Source: an uncultured Candidatus Melainabacteria bacterium
GTDB taxonomy: Bacteria; Cyanobacteriota; Vampirovibrionia; Gastranaerophilales; Gastranaerophilaceae
Length of the DNA stretch: 32,237 nt
Assembly: GCA_934777245.1 (NCBI GenBank)
Contig: CAKVND010000024.1
Span: forward strand, 1 to 32,237
Direction of reading: 5' to 3'
In this document: positions 15,122-23,798 of the stretch, piece after piece
Position numbering within the stretch: the stretch's first letter is position 1
Layout: the number at the start of each line of letters is the position of its first letter
Position numbers and translations under genes: made by a program
The notes under the pieces: model-generated
The model's input: the letters and a program-made list of their open reading frames with translations, nothing else
Databases searched by the model: none
Told to the model about the DNA's origin: nothing

Positions 15122-16354
15122 ATGGATTTGTTTACACAACTGGAAGAAATCAATAAACAGACGCCTTTAGCAGAAATACTCAGACCTAAAACTCTGGATG
15201 AATTTTTAGGTCAATCGAATGTTGTAGCGCCAAATTCGCCGCTTTTGAATTTATTAAAGACGCAAAGACTTTTTTCGCTTATTCTCTGGGGGACTCCAGG
15301 TTGTGGAAAAACAACTTTAGCAAGATTAATTGCTACAAAAGTAAATGCTCAATTTATTGAATTATCAGCTGTAACTTCCGGTATAAAAGAAATTAAGGAA
15401 ACTGTTGAACAAGCGCGTCAAGCTTTAAGAGCAGGTCAAAAAACGATTTTATTTATAGATGAAATTCATCGCTATTCAAAAACTCAGCAGGATGCTTTGT
15501 TACCACATGTAGAAAATGGTACTATATTCTTGATTGGTTCGACAACAGAAAATCCGTCATTTCAGGTTGCTCCTGCCTTACTTTCCAGAGTTCAAGTAAT
15601 CAGGCTTAATCCAATTAATGATGTAAGCATGGCGAAAATTATTAATCGTGGATTTGAGTATTTGGAAAAACATTATCAGCAGATACAGTTTGATGAAGAA
15701 GTTACAAAATTCATAGTTAACAATGCAAGAGGTGATGCAAGATGTGCATTAAATCTTGTTGAAAATTCTTATTTTGCAAGCAATTTTTCTAACGACACAA
15801 GACTTTTGAGCGTAGATATTTTAGAAAGTATTACGCAAAAAAGAAATACACGATATTCGACTCAAGAACATTACGACTGCGCATCAGCTTTTCAGAAAAG
15901 TTTAAGAGGTTCTGATGCGAATGCGGCAATTTATTATTTAGCAAAAATGATAGAAGCAGGTGAAGATCCGAGATTTATTGCAAGGCGCTTGATTGTTTGT
16001 GCCGCAGAAGATGTTGGACTAGCAGACCCAAATGCAATGAATATAGCTGTTAATGCTTATCGTGCTGTTGAAATAATAGGACTTCCGGAAGGGCGTATAC
16101 CACTTGCTAATGCGGTTGTTTATGTAGCGAATGCGCCTAAGTCGAATAAAATTATTATGGCTATAGATAAGGCTCTTGCTGATATTGAATCCGGAAAAGA
16201 TTATCCTCCTCCTATGCATTTAAGGGATGCTCATTATAAAGATGCTAAAAAATATGGTTTTGGAGAAGGGTACGTTTATACTCATGCCGCGCCGGATGTT
16301 GAGCAGCAGTTTTTGCCGAATGAATTAAAAGGAGTTAAATATTTAGGGGAGTAG
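15122..16354 (+). CDS. rarA: Replication-associated recombination protein A (AAA+ ATPase)
   Basis: 410 aa. RarA/MgsA is a clamp-loader-like AAA+ ATPase acting at stalled replication forks. The N-terminal LAEILRPKTLDEFLGQ box is followed by Walker A GTPGCGKTT (57-65), Walker B ILFIDEIHR (109-117), the sensor 1 segment GSTTENPSF, the arginine-finger region LLSRVQVI, and the C-terminal oligomerisation domain with SDANAAIYYLAKMIEAGEDPRFIARRL and EGRIPLANAVVYVA. The length is typical for bacteria. The start is fixed by the conserved N terminus and by the promoter directly upstream. Its stop is 2 nt before the next gene, whose GGGGAG Shine-Dalgarno sits in the end of rarA. Confidence 0.96.
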   Translation: MDLFTQLEEINKQTPLAEILRPKTLDEFLGQSNVVAPNSPLLNLLKTQRLFSLILWGTPGCGKTTLARLIATKVNAQFIELSAVTSGIKEIKETVEQARQALRAGQKTILFIDEIHRYSKTQQDALLPHVENGTIFLIGSTTENPSFQVAPALLSRVQVIRLNPINDVSMAKIINRGFEYLEKHYQQIQFDEEVTKFIVNNARGDARCALNLVENSYFASNFSNDTRLLSVDILESITQKRNTRYSTQEHYDCASAFQKSLRGSDANAAIYYLAKMIEAGEDPRFIARRLIVCAAEDVGLADPNAMNIAVNAYRAVEIIGLPEGRIPLANAVVYVANAPKSNKIIMAIDKALADIESGKDYPPPMHLRDAHYKDAKKYGFGEGYVYTHAAPDVEQQFLPNELKGVKYLGE

Positions 16355-16356
16355 GG

Positions 16357-17769
16357 ATGAATAAAGTAAATAAACGGTCGTTTTATCTTATTTTGTTATT
16401 TTTTCTTGGTATTTTTGCAAGAACATTTATATTTTTAAAGAATCAATCATTGTGGAATGATGAGGCAATGCTTGCGATAAATTTTCTTACGCTTCCATAT
16501 AAAGGATTGTTAAAAGGGTTAGAATATATGCAGGCATCACCAGCCGGTTATAATCTTATAAACAAATTTTTATTAGAATGTTTTAGTTCTAATAATGTTT
16601 ATTTAAGAGATATGCAATTACGTTTTATTCCATTTTTGTCATCTATATTAACATTACCAGCATTTTTAATACTTTTAAAATCAATATTTAAAGATAAAAA
16701 CAAAATTATTTATGGCTTTTTGTTATTGGCGATAAATCCTCTTGCTATATTATACGCAGGACAATGTAAACAGTATTCTACAGAATTATTAATTAGCATA
16801 ATTCTACTTAATTGTTTTTATAAAATATCAGTGGGAAAGATTTTTAAATGGTATTATTTACTCATAATACCTGTCTCCGTTTGGTTTTCATATTCGGCGT
16901 ATTTTATAATTTTTGCCGGCATGATAACTTTATTTATATCAAAAAAGTTTAAAGAATTTTATTCTTTATTAGTAATACTTTTATTTACAAATATAATATA
17001 TTACTTGGTTAGTTTAAAGTTTGTATTTAACGTTAATTACGATGGAATGAATAATTTTTGGAGTCATTCTTATGCGTTTATGGAATTTAGACACCCTATG
17101 AGGCTTTTTATAAGGTTTGGTGAATTGTTTATAAGATTAAAGAGTTTTGCAATATTTACCGGCTTAGTATCTTTTTATGCATTAATAAATTTCTTAAATA
17201 GTAAACAAAATAATATTGCAGCAAAGTTTTTATTTTGTGTTACTATATTGGGCGTAGTTATTGCATCTGTATTTCATAAATATCCGATTTATGCAAGATT
17301 AATATTGTTCACATTGCCAATATTTATAATAGTAATTTCTGATTTAAAAACTAAGTTAGGTATTGTTTTAAAATCTACAATTATATTAATAACTTGCTTT
17401 GCTCTTACTAATTATACAATTTCGGCAAAAGAGCTGTGCTATTCATATGCAAGAGAAATAGTGCCTTTTGTTGTAAAAAATGCAAAACCTACAGATAAAA
17501 TTATAATAGATACAAGACCGGAGTATGATTTGTATTTATTAAATACAAATTTACAAAATACAATCATAGAAAATGATGTGCAATGTATTGAAAAGTATGT
17601 TACAAAATGTGAGGCTTTTATTGATAATTTGCCTAATGGTTCATATTATTATTTGTCTGGAAGTTATTATGTAAAAGATTTTATAAAAAGCAATAAATAT
17701 GAAGTTAAAGATTTAGATATAAAATATAAACCAAAAGAAATTAAAGCTTTGTATTTTGTTAAAAATTAA
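16357..17769 (+). CDS. GT-C type membrane glycosyltransferase (PMT/ArnT-like)
   Basis: 470 aa, with about ten or more hydrophobic segments. The first extracytoplasmic loop contains SLWNDEAMLA (D35, E36), the acidic catalytic pair of GT-C enzymes that use polyprenyl-phosphate sugars. INPLAILYAGQCKQYSTELL matches the conserved segment of the glycosyltransferase family 39/PMT_2 superfamily. The C-terminal ~100 residues form a soluble extracytoplasmic domain. The acceptor and sugar cannot be told; surface polysaccharide, lipid or protein glycosylation are all possible. It is translationally linked to rarA (2-nt gap), probably by chance of operon packing. A terminator lies directly downstream. Confidence 0.78.
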   Translation: MNKVNKRSFYLILLFFLGIFARTFIFLKNQSLWNDEAMLAINFLTLPYKGLLKGLEYMQASPAGYNLINKFLLECFSSNNVYLRDMQLRFIPFLSSILTLPAFLILLKSIFKDKNKIIYGFLLLAINPLAILYAGQCKQYSTELLISIILLNCFYKISVGKIFKWYYLLIIPVSVWFSYSAYFIIFAGMITLFISKKFKEFYSLLVILLFTNIIYYLVSLKFVFNVNYDGMNNFWSHSYAFMEFRHPMRLFIRFGELFIRLKSFAIFTGLVSFYALINFLNSKQNNIAAKFLFCVTILGVVIASVFHKYPIYARLILFTLPIFIIVISDLKTKLGIVLKSTIILITCFALTNYTISAKELCYSYAREIVPFVVKNAKPTDKIIIDTRPEYDLYLLNTNLQNTIIENDVQCIEKYVTKCEAFIDNLPNGSYYYLSGSYYVKDFIKSNKYEVKDLDIKYKPKEIKALYFVKN

Positions 17770-17780
17770 TAAATGTATTT

Positions 17781-17816
17781 AAAAAGTCGCGTTAAACTAA
17801 AATAACGCGGCTTTTT
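17781..17816 (+). terminator. Intrinsic terminator after the GT-C gene
   Basis: AAAAAGTCGCGTTA (17781-17794) pairs with TAACGCGGCTTTTT (17803-17816, one G-T wobble), followed by T-rich sequence. Confidence 0.88.
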
Positions 17817-17902
17817 ATAATAATTTTAAAGTATATACAGATTGCTTCGTTATTTATTTTAGCCTTTCATTTTAGTTGAAAACATCCAAATGACAGGTCT
17901 TG

Positions 17903-17922
17903 GCTCAATATAGTTATTGAGC
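17903..17922. other. Perfect 8-bp hairpin in the convergent gap
   Basis: GCTCAATA-TAGT-TATTGAGC, followed on the plus strand by GTAAATTTTTTCG. It could be a second terminator for the GT-C gene or the 3' structure of the minus-strand Cys-rich gene. Confidence 0.5.
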
Positions 17923-17950
17923 GTAAATTTTTTCGAGGCAATTAAAATAA

Positions 17951-18268
17951 CTATTTGTTCATTTCTTGTAATTTATCGCAAGGATCACATTGTTTTTGTT
18001 GTGGAACAATTTTTTGACAAGGATCTGCTTTTTTTGCACAAGGGTCGCAAGGTGCAGCCGCGCCGGTAGGGCATGTCTTTTCAATTTTTTTACAAGGATC
18101 ACATTTTTTTACTTTTTTGCATCCGCAATCTGCTTTTTTCTTTTCGCATCTTGGACAGTGTCCCCAGTAAGCCGGATTTAAACTAGACCACTCAAATGCA
18201 TTTGCAGTTTGTGTGCCTATTACAGATGCAATTCCTAAAATTGCTAACACAGATAATGTTTTTTTCAT
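17951..18268 (-). CDS. Cysteine-rich exported protein with CDPC repeats
   Basis: 105 aa. A signal peptide (about 1-24, TANA|FEW) is followed by a short SLNPAYWGHCPRC segment and then a Lys/Cys/Asp/Pro-rich tail with 12 cysteines, many in CxxC pairs: CPRC, DCGC, and CDPC three times. It is a soluble periplasmic or surface protein. The CxxC spacing suggests metal binding or a disulfide-knitted wall protein; I recognise no defined family. An AAAGGAG Shine-Dalgarno precedes the ATG. It is probably monocistronic and convergent with the GT-C gene. Low sequence complexity makes homology-based naming unsafe. Confidence 0.75.
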   Translation of the reverse strand: MKKTLSVLAILGIASVIGTQTANAFEWSSLNPAYWGHCPRCEKKKADCGCKKVKKCDPCKKIEKTCPTGAAAPCDPCAKKADPCQKIVPQQKQCDPCDKLQEMNK

Positions 18269-18387
18269 CTCTTACTCCTTTTTTTAGATAAATTCAACTG
18301 TATTTTTAGTACATATTTATTTTAAAAAATGAGTAGCTTAATACTATAAGCCAGTAGGGTATATTTGTATTAGCTTATTGGTTAAAT

Positions 18388-19035
18388 TTATAATTTCACA
18401 ACTGCAAAATGTCTTTTGTTAGTACCATTTTCTTTTCTATAAGAATAAAATAAATCGTTATTACAGCTTGTACAATATGGACATATGTCGATTTTTTCGA
18501 CTCCAAATTCTTTTAGTTGTTGTGCATTGATTCTTTTTAAGTCAACATTTCTATCTCTAAATAGTCCATTTTTCATTTCAACTGTTGATAATAATTGATT
18601 TTTAACATCTTCTGAAACTTCATAACAACAAATAGATATCGCCGGTCCAATTAGGGCTACAATATCTTTAGGATTAGAATTCATTTTTATAAGAGTTTTA
18701 ATTCCTATTTTCAAAACCGTTCCGCGCCAACCGGCATGAGAAATTGCAGCAATTTTTTGTTTAGTATCATAAAATATTAAAGGTGTGCAATCTGCAAATT
18801 TTAATTTAATCGCGTCTTCTTTGTTTGTGAGGATTAGAGCATCAGTGCTTGGATATTCATTTTTAGAATTTACAAATTCAACATTATCGCTATGAGTTTG
18901 AATTGGTTGAATAATTCTTTTTGCCTGTAATTTGTCCCAATCAATAGTTTCTCTTGTTGTAAAAAAAACGTTTATTTCTTTAATATAATCGCTTCTTAAA
19001 ATCTTTTTTCCCATAAAATTATCAAAATAAAACAT
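18388..19035 (-). CDS. pgeF: Peptidoglycan editing factor PgeF / polyphenol oxidase family (YfiH, DUF152)
   Basis: 215 aa. Family residues are in place: PIQTHSD (H48), FADCTPL (C83), SHAGWRG (H100) and IGPAISICCYEV (C136/C137), with the C-terminal DICPYCTSCNNDLFYSYR. In E. coli YfiH/PgeF removes wrongly incorporated residues from peptidoglycan precursors; related proteins act as purine nucleoside phosphorylases. Cytoplasmic, with no signal peptide. The start is set by an extended -10 box ending six bases upstream, so the mRNA is predicted to be leaderless. It diverges from the phosphomannomutase gene, with both promoters inside an 86-bp gap. Confidence 0.93.
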   Translation of the reverse strand: MFYFDNFMGKKILRSDYIKEINVFFTTRETIDWDKLQAKRIIQPIQTHSDNVEFVNSKNEYPSTDALILTNKEDAIKLKFADCTPLIFYDTKQKIAAISHAGWRGTVLKIGIKTLIKMNSNPKDIVALIGPAISICCYEVSEDVKNQLLSTVEMKNGLFRDRNVDLKRINAQQLKEFGVEKIDICPYCTSCNNDLFYSYRKENGTNKRHFAVVKL

Positions 19036-19041
19036 AGTATA

Positions 19042-19050
19042 AATTTATCA
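19042..19050 (-). promoter_or_regulatory. Extended -10 promoter of pgeF (predicted leaderless)
   Basis: Minus-strand TG-A-TAAATT (19050-19042), six bases (TATACT) before the ATG at 19035. No Shine-Dalgarno. Confidence 0.6.
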
Positions 19051-19085
19051 TGAAATTATTTTGATTTCTTCTATAAATCTATTCA

Positions 19086-19116
19086 TGATATTATAAAAGA
19101 AGAGAGAAACTGGAGG
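19086..19116 (+). promoter_or_regulatory. Extended -10 and Shine-Dalgarno of the phosphomannomutase gene
   Basis: TG-A-TATTAT at 19086-19094, then GGAGG at 19112-19116. Two consecutive ATGs follow (19119 and 19122); the spacing from GGAGG is 2 and 5 nt, so the second is the better start. Confidence 0.65.
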
Positions 19117-19121
19117 ATATG

Positions 19122-20594
19122 ATGTTAAAAGAAACAGCATTTGGTAAAAATGATATTAGAGGAATATATGGCGACGATATTACAGAAGAGTTATTCTATT
19201 ATACAGGTCGTGGATTTGTTCAATTTTTAGTGAAAGAAACAAAGAAACAGCCTTCTGAAATCTGGATAAGTGTTTGCCGAGATGCGAGACTTCATTCTCC
19301 TGCTTTGTCTAAGGCTTTAATTGAAGGTGTACGTTCTTGTGGCGCTAATGTTGTTGATATGGGACTAGCACCAACTCCAATCGGATATTATTCAGAAGTT
19401 GTTGGACTTCCACCATTTATTACAAAATACATGCCGGTTACAGGTGCAATGATTATTACTGCAAGCCACAATCCAAGTCAATACAACGGTCTAAAAATGA
19501 CTTATGCAAAACAATCTTTGAATGAAGAACAAATTAAAGTTGTAAAAGATTTAACAATGGAAGAATATAAGCTTGCAATTCCGCCTGTTCCATTTGGAAT
19601 TCTAAACGAGTATGATTTAATTCCTGACTATATTGAAGATATGACAAAGCGCTTCGGACGTGTAGGCGAAGGAATTAAAGTTGTTGTAGATAGTGCAAAT
19701 GCTACTGGTGGGGTAGTTGCACCTAAATTATACAGAGCTTTAGGGTGTGAAGTTGTAGAACTTTATTCAATGCCTGACGGTCGTTTCCCTCACCATCATC
19801 CAAACCCAAGTGATGAAAAAACTTTGAACGATATAAAAAAAGCTGTTGTCGCTAATAAAGCTGATATCGGAATTGCGTTTGACGGCGACAGCGACAGAAT
19901 AGGTGTAATTGATTCTGACGGGAATTCAATGACCGGTGATAAGTTACTTTTAATCTACGCGGAAGAAGTTATCAAAGAATATAACGAAAAAGGTATTAAG
20001 CCTGTTATTGTATCAGAAGTTAAATGCTCTCAAGCGTTGTACGATACGATTAATGAAACCGGTGGTGTTGCAGTTATGTGTAAAACAGGGCATGGTTATA
20101 TCAAATCAAAAATGAAAGAAACCGGTGCTGTTTTAGCGGGAGAAATGAGCGGACACACGTTCTTTAAAGATAAATATTACGGATTTGATGACGCGGTTTA
20201 TGCAGGTTGCAGAATTATAGAAATTGTAGCTAAGAAGAAAAAAGAAAATCCTAATTTCAAGATTCGCGAGCTTTTAGCACCATTTGATGCTCTATATTGT
20301 TCTTCAGAAGTTCGCTTACCTTGCCCAAATTCTTTGAAGGCGCAAACTTTGGAAGAATTTAAGAAGGTTATTGCAGAAACTCCGGATTTCTTTGGCACTA
20401 CAATCAAAGATATTATTACTCTTGATGGTATGAGAATTGTATTTGAAAAAGGCTTTGCTCTAATTCGTCAAAGTAATACCGAACCTGTGTTTACTTTGAG
20501 ATTTGAAGCAGATTCTAAAGACAATGCGCAAAAATATGAAGATTTAATGGTTAATAAGCTTTTAGAAATTATTAAAGAAATTTCAAAAGCGTAG
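19122..20594 (+). CDS. Phosphomannomutase/phosphoglucomutase
   Basis: 490 aa from the preferred second ATG. It belongs to the alpha-D-phosphohexomutase family, interconverting mannose- or glucose-1-phosphate and the 6-phosphate for sugar nucleotide synthesis. Positions are counted from the first ATG: NDIRGIYGDD near the N terminus, the active-site serine in ITASHNPSQYNG (S116), the metal loop DGDSDR (255-260), the sugar-recognition loop GEMSGH (341-346) and the phosphate-binding RQSNTEP near the C terminus. GEMSGH points to PMM/PGM (AlgC/ManB type) rather than GlmM, which has GEQSGH. It is monocistronic, with a terminator downstream. A role in the supply of sugars for envelope polysaccharides is likely. 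Confidence 0.93.
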   Translation: MLKETAFGKNDIRGIYGDDITEELFYYTGRGFVQFLVKETKKQPSEIWISVCRDARLHSPALSKALIEGVRSCGANVVDMGLAPTPIGYYSEVVGLPPFITKYMPVTGAMIITASHNPSQYNGLKMTYAKQSLNEEQIKVVKDLTMEEYKLAIPPVPFGILNEYDLIPDYIEDMTKRFGRVGEGIKVVVDSANATGGVVAPKLYRALGCEVVELYSMPDGRFPHHHPNPSDEKTLNDIKKAVVANKADIGIAFDGDSDRIGVIDSDGNSMTGDKLLLIYAEEVIKEYNEKGIKPVIVSEVKCSQALYDTINETGGVAVMCKTGHGYIKSKMKETGAVLAGEMSGHTFFKDKYYGFDDAVYAGCRIIEIVAKKKKENPNFKIRELLAPFDALYCSSEVRLPCPNSLKAQTLEEFKKVIAETPDFFGTTIKDIITLDGMRIVFEKGFALIRQSNTEPVFTLRFEADSKDNAQKYEDLMVNKLLEIIKEISKA

Positions 20595-20612
20595 TGTTAA
20601 AATACTTAGGTT

Positions 20613-20648
20613 AAATAGGAAACGATATTTTTTTATTGTTTCCTATTT
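20613..20648. terminator. Terminator between the convergent phosphomannomutase and flhB genes
   Basis: AAATAGGAAAC (20613-20623) and GTTTCCTATTT (20638-20648) make an 11-bp stem with a T-rich loop and T-rich 3' flank. Confidence 0.75.
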
Positions 20649-20660
20649 TATTGCTTAAAT

Positions 20661-21743
20661 TTATTCTTCGCCATTTTTTTGTTTGAATACGTAAGCCAAA
20701 ATTTCTGCAACTGCTACATACATATCAGATGGTATCACGCCATCAATTGGAACATTATTATATAAATTTCTGGCAACTGGTCGATTTTCAACGATAGGAA
20801 CATTATTTTCTTTCGCAATTTCTCTGATTTGAAAAGCTATATAATCTACACCTTTAGCTACAACAATAGGAGCTGGAGCTTTTGTTTTATCGTATTTAAT
20901 TGCTACAGCGTAATGAGTTGGGTTAGTTACTACAACATCAGCTTCCGGAACTGCTGACATCATACGTTGGCGCGCCATTTGCATTTGAATAGACTTGATT
21001 TTAGCTTTAATCTTAGGATCTCCTTCTGTATCCTTATGTTCATCTTTAATCTCTTGTTTAGTCATTTTGATAGATTTTTCATATTCATAAGTTTGATACT
21101 TTTTATCAAGATAGCCTAAAACCAACATTGCGAGGCACATATTAATAATCATATTTATTAAAACTGATACAATAATATTCAATGCGATTGGAAATTCTAA
21201 TCCGACAAGACCAAGCAAATCACCTTTTCTACTATTAATAGCAGAATAACCACAGGCTGCAACAACTACGATTTTAAGAATCGATTTTGCAAACTCAACC
21301 ATTGAACGAGGTTCAAACGGGTTAAACATCCGTTTTGCATTTTGTAGCATTTTTTTAGGAGAAAGATTTTCAAGATTAAATTTAACTTTTTCAAGCGCAA
21401 AAACATGCCCTACGTCAAGCCTAATAATTAAAATTGAAGCAATTAAAAGCAACACAAAGAATGGCAGTACGATTAAAGCTGTATAGTGAAAATATGGCAA
21501 CAAAAGCCCCATTATATTATCAACACTAAAGTTTGTAGGATTTAGATGTGAAAATGTTTCGCGCATCATATTTTGAATGATGTCTATCATATTTTTTGCA
21601 AAAACACCAAGCAAAGCTATGCCTGCAACCATAACAAGCGCGGCATCCATATCTCTGCTTTTAGCAACGTTACCACGTTCCCGCTCTTTCGTTCGCCGTC
21701 GGGTGGTGGCTTCTTCAGTTTTTTCTGCTGCTTCGTTTCCCAT
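20661..21743 (-). CDS. flhB: FlhB/SctU-family export gate protein
   Basis: 360 aa. Start GNEAAEKTEEATTRRRTKERERGNVAKSRD-type N terminus, four transmembrane helices (about 33-52, 87-108, 152-168, 186-210), then a cytoplasmic domain with the self-cleavage site NPTH at 274-277 (VVTNPTHYAVAIKY). FlhB controls substrate switching in the flagellar type III export apparatus; SctU is the injectisome version. The N-terminal region and sequence favour FlhB. No other flagellar or secretion gene is in the window, although flhB usually sits with fliR and flhA. An extended -10 box ends 7 nt before the ATG, with no Shine-Dalgarno. Confidence 0.93.
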   Translation of the reverse strand: MGNEAAEKTEEATTRRRTKERERGNVAKSRDMDAALVMVAGIALLGVFAKNMIDIIQNMMRETFSHLNPTNFSVDNIMGLLLPYFHYTALIVLPFFVLLLIASILIIRLDVGHVFALEKVKFNLENLSPKKMLQNAKRMFNPFEPRSMVEFAKSILKIVVVAACGYSAINSRKGDLLGLVGLEFPIALNIIVSVLINMIINMCLAMLVLGYLDKKYQTYEYEKSIKMTKQEIKDEHKDTEGDPKIKAKIKSIQMQMARQRMMSAVPEADVVVTNPTHYAVAIKYDKTKAPAPIVVAKGVDYIAFQIREIAKENNVPIVENRPVARNLYNNVPIDGVIPSDMYVAVAEILAYVFKQKNGEE

Positions 21744-21750
21744 CTTTTAT

Positions 21751-21759
21751 ATTTTAGCA
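21751..21759 (-). promoter_or_regulatory. Extended -10 promoter of flhB (predicted leaderless)
   Basis: Minus-strand TG-C-TAAAAT (21759-21751), with seven bases before the ATG at 21743. The expected +1 is at or one base before the start codon. Confidence 0.62.
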
Positions 21760-21858
21760 AAGAAATGAAAATAACGCATACAACAAAATATATATCATAT
21801 CTTTAATTTTAAATAATTTGATATTATCAAAGTGAAGAATAAAATAGTTTCTATAAAC

Positions 21859-22305
21859 CTAACCGTTTAAGCTATAGTTGAAATCTTCTTGGATGTTATT
21901 TGTTAACATTGATTTATATGATTCTAAGTAAGCATTAACTTCTTCTAATTCAGCACTGTTTGTAGTAATTTGTGCATCAATTTGAGTTTCCCAAGCTGTT
22001 AAATCAGCTAACTCATCTTGAAATTGTGCTGTTATTAAATTTACTTGTTCTTCAAAATCAGGAATTTCTGTATAATCTTTATAACAATCGTAAAGATGTG
22101 CGCCACCTTCAGCTTGGTCAGCTTCCCACACACTTTTAAAATATGCTCTATTTTCTCTATCAGCAAGAGTTTTTAGTGATTGTGAATCAGCTTGAGAATA
22201 AGTCGCAAGGCTTTTTAGGCTTTGTAAATGAGTAATTTCAAGGTTAAGCGCGTTGCGTCTTAACTTATAACTTAATAATGTTTCATTTAAATTTGCAATA
22301 CTCAT
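21859..22305 (-). CDS. Coiled-coil protein of unknown function
   Basis: 148 aa, acidic, predicted almost fully helical. Heptad-like Leu/Ala patterns occur at about 1-50 (SIANLNETLLSYKLRRNAL) and 88-130. No signal peptide or membrane segment. A short aromatic and acidic patch (YDCYKDYTEIPDFEEQ) separates the two helical parts. It resembles small coiled-coil proteins that flagellar or type III systems export, and it lies directly upstream of flhB on the same strand (115-nt gap, with flhB having its own promoter), but I recognise no defined family. A GGTGA Shine-Dalgarno-like sequence lies 6 nt before the ATG. Confidence 0.7.
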   Translation of the reverse strand: MSIANLNETLLSYKLRRNALNLEITHLQSLKSLATYSQADSQSLKTLADRENRAYFKSVWEADQAEGGAHLYDCYKDYTEIPDFEEQVNLITAQFQDELADLTAWETQIDAQITTNSAELEEVNAYLESYKSMLTNNIQEDFNYSLNG

Positions 22306-22459
22306 TTTAGTTCACCATCAATTTAAATCTTACATATATATAAAGTATTTAAAAATGATGTGATTTCAAAGACGGTAATATTCTTTACAAAACTTTACAT
22401 TTCAATTTTACTATATTTAAGACGTTAGTGTTGCGATTACTTCTTAAATGCAGACTTTT

Positions 22460-23692
22460 TTATTTCATCAATCCCGGTTCTGCTTCAGAACCTGTAACTT
22501 TTTTTCTTAGTATAAATGTAATTTTAGGAAGTGCAACTGCTAGTAAGAAGCTGCTAATACCAACGTTTGCTATAATATTTGCTGATTTTGCAATCAACGC
22601 TTTTTTTGCAAATTTATTTATATCACCACTTTTGTTTGCTTGTTTTGCAAATTTTTCAATTTCATTTTTAAATTCTTTAATTTTTTTTTCATCGACAAAA
22701 GCTCTTGGATCACGGATTTTATTCTTTAAATACTTAACTCCGCAATATTTTTCTGTTAGTTTTGCAAATTTAGTGTTCGGATTTTTATCTAAAAATTCAA
22801 TAATATCATCTTTAGGAAGTTCTAATTTGTTATTTTTAATATTTGTCAAAAATTCTTTATCATTTAAAAGGTTCGGATCAAGATTAACATTGGTTTTAAA
22901 TATCTTATTGGAAAGTGAATCCAAGCCTTTTGCAATCCAAATAGGTGCAACAAAGTTTAAAAACATCATCATTGACATTTTAAAACCATTTTCCATAGCT
23001 TCATACTTATTACGTGCCGTTCCAACTCTTCCAGCAGTTAATCCTCCATCTGTCAATGCCATTTTGTGAACAGTTGGCATATTTGCTAAAGTTGCTGCAA
23101 TGCCTTTAAAAGAAGGTGCTTTTTTTTCTGTTTGGAATTCCGTAGGTTCAAGTTCTTTGATATCTTTGTACAAAGGTTTCATTGCTTCTTGGCGTTTTCT
23201 AATTTTATCAGTTAATGCAAAATTTGCTTTTGGTAAAAAATATCCCATCAAAGCAACCGGAATTGCTGTAGATAAAACAAATTTTCCAGCCAAAAGTTTT
23301 TGATATGTGGATTTGTTTTTTAAAACCTTTTCCATGTCTTTAACTTCATTTGGCGCAAGTTGTTTAAATTTTTCGATATTATATTTAAGTCCTTGTTTTG
23401 AATCTTCTTTTAAAAGGCTTGGATTGACTTTTGGATTATATCCGAGTTTTTTTATCCCCCAATCGCAAATGGCACCCACGGCCGGTATCCCACCAAGCCA
23501 AACAATAGAAGTTCCATATTCATCGATGAGTCTTTCTCTTGTTGCATTATAAGCCATTTGTTTAGAATCTTTAAGGTTTTGCTTATATGTCATTGCAACT
23601 TTAGAAGGTACTTCTACTCCACAGTCTCTGACTATGAGCGGGTAAATGCTTGAATTGTTGCCGATTGCTGAAATTATATTTACTAGTGTCAT
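22460..23692 (-). CDS. Membrane protein with an SFKG motif, function unknown
   Basis: 410 aa, basic. Hydrophobic stretches lie near 62-78, 133-153, 238-256 and 375-397, separated by Lys-rich polar regions, suggesting several weakly hydrophobic membrane segments. The internal KKAPSFKG (191-197) matches the SFKG of the synthetase-like protein at 29352. A Gly-rich MALTDGGLTAGRVGTARNKYE-type segment (about 211-231) is the most conserved-looking part. No enzymatic family is recognised. A GGAG Shine-Dalgarno lies about 11 nt before the ATG. Upstream on the same strand lies a 25-codon ORF and a 59-bp stem-loop, which would form its 5' leader if transcription starts before them. Confidence 0.68.
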   Translation of the reverse strand: MTLVNIISAIGNNSSIYPLIVRDCGVEVPSKVAMTYKQNLKDSKQMAYNATRERLIDEYGTSIVWLGGIPAVGAICDWGIKKLGYNPKVNPSLLKEDSKQGLKYNIEKFKQLAPNEVKDMEKVLKNKSTYQKLLAGKFVLSTAIPVALMGYFLPKANFALTDKIRKRQEAMKPLYKDIKELEPTEFQTEKKAPSFKGIAATLANMPTVHKMALTDGGLTAGRVGTARNKYEAMENGFKMSMMMFLNFVAPIWIAKGLDSLSNKIFKTNVNLDPNLLNDKEFLTNIKNNKLELPKDDIIEFLDKNPNTKFAKLTEKYCGVKYLKNKIRDPRAFVDEKKIKEFKNEIEKFAKQANKSGDINKFAKKALIAKSANIIANVGISSFLLAVALPKITFILRKKVTGSEAEPGLMK

Positions 23693-23739
23693 TTTAATTA
23701 AAACTCCTTTGTTATCGTACTCATTTCTCTCTTAAATAT

Positions 23740-23798
23740 CCCGAAAGAGCCGATTTACAGAGTTTTAGAGAAGCATCAAAACTCTAAGCCCTTTCGGG
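23740..23798. other. 59-bp two-tier stem-loop
   Basis: Outer stem CCCGAAAG (23740-23747) with CTTTCGGG (23791-23798), extended past one mismatch by two G-C pairs. Inner stem AGAGTTTT (23759-23766) with AAAACTCT (23778-23785). No U-run follows on either strand, so a simple intrinsic terminator is unlikely. On the minus strand its 5' arm lies inside the 25-codon ORF and it ends 48 nt before the SFKG membrane protein gene, which fits a structured leader RNA. Confidence 0.7.

Noticed and set aside
22428..23069. 213-codon open frame on the plus strand
   Set aside because: Antisense to the SFKG membrane protein gene; composition (Phe/Leu/Ser-rich) is the mirror of its Lys-rich coding strand, with no RBS.
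23740..23798. Simple intrinsic terminator for the radical SAM gene
   Set aside because: No U-tract on either strand follows the stem.
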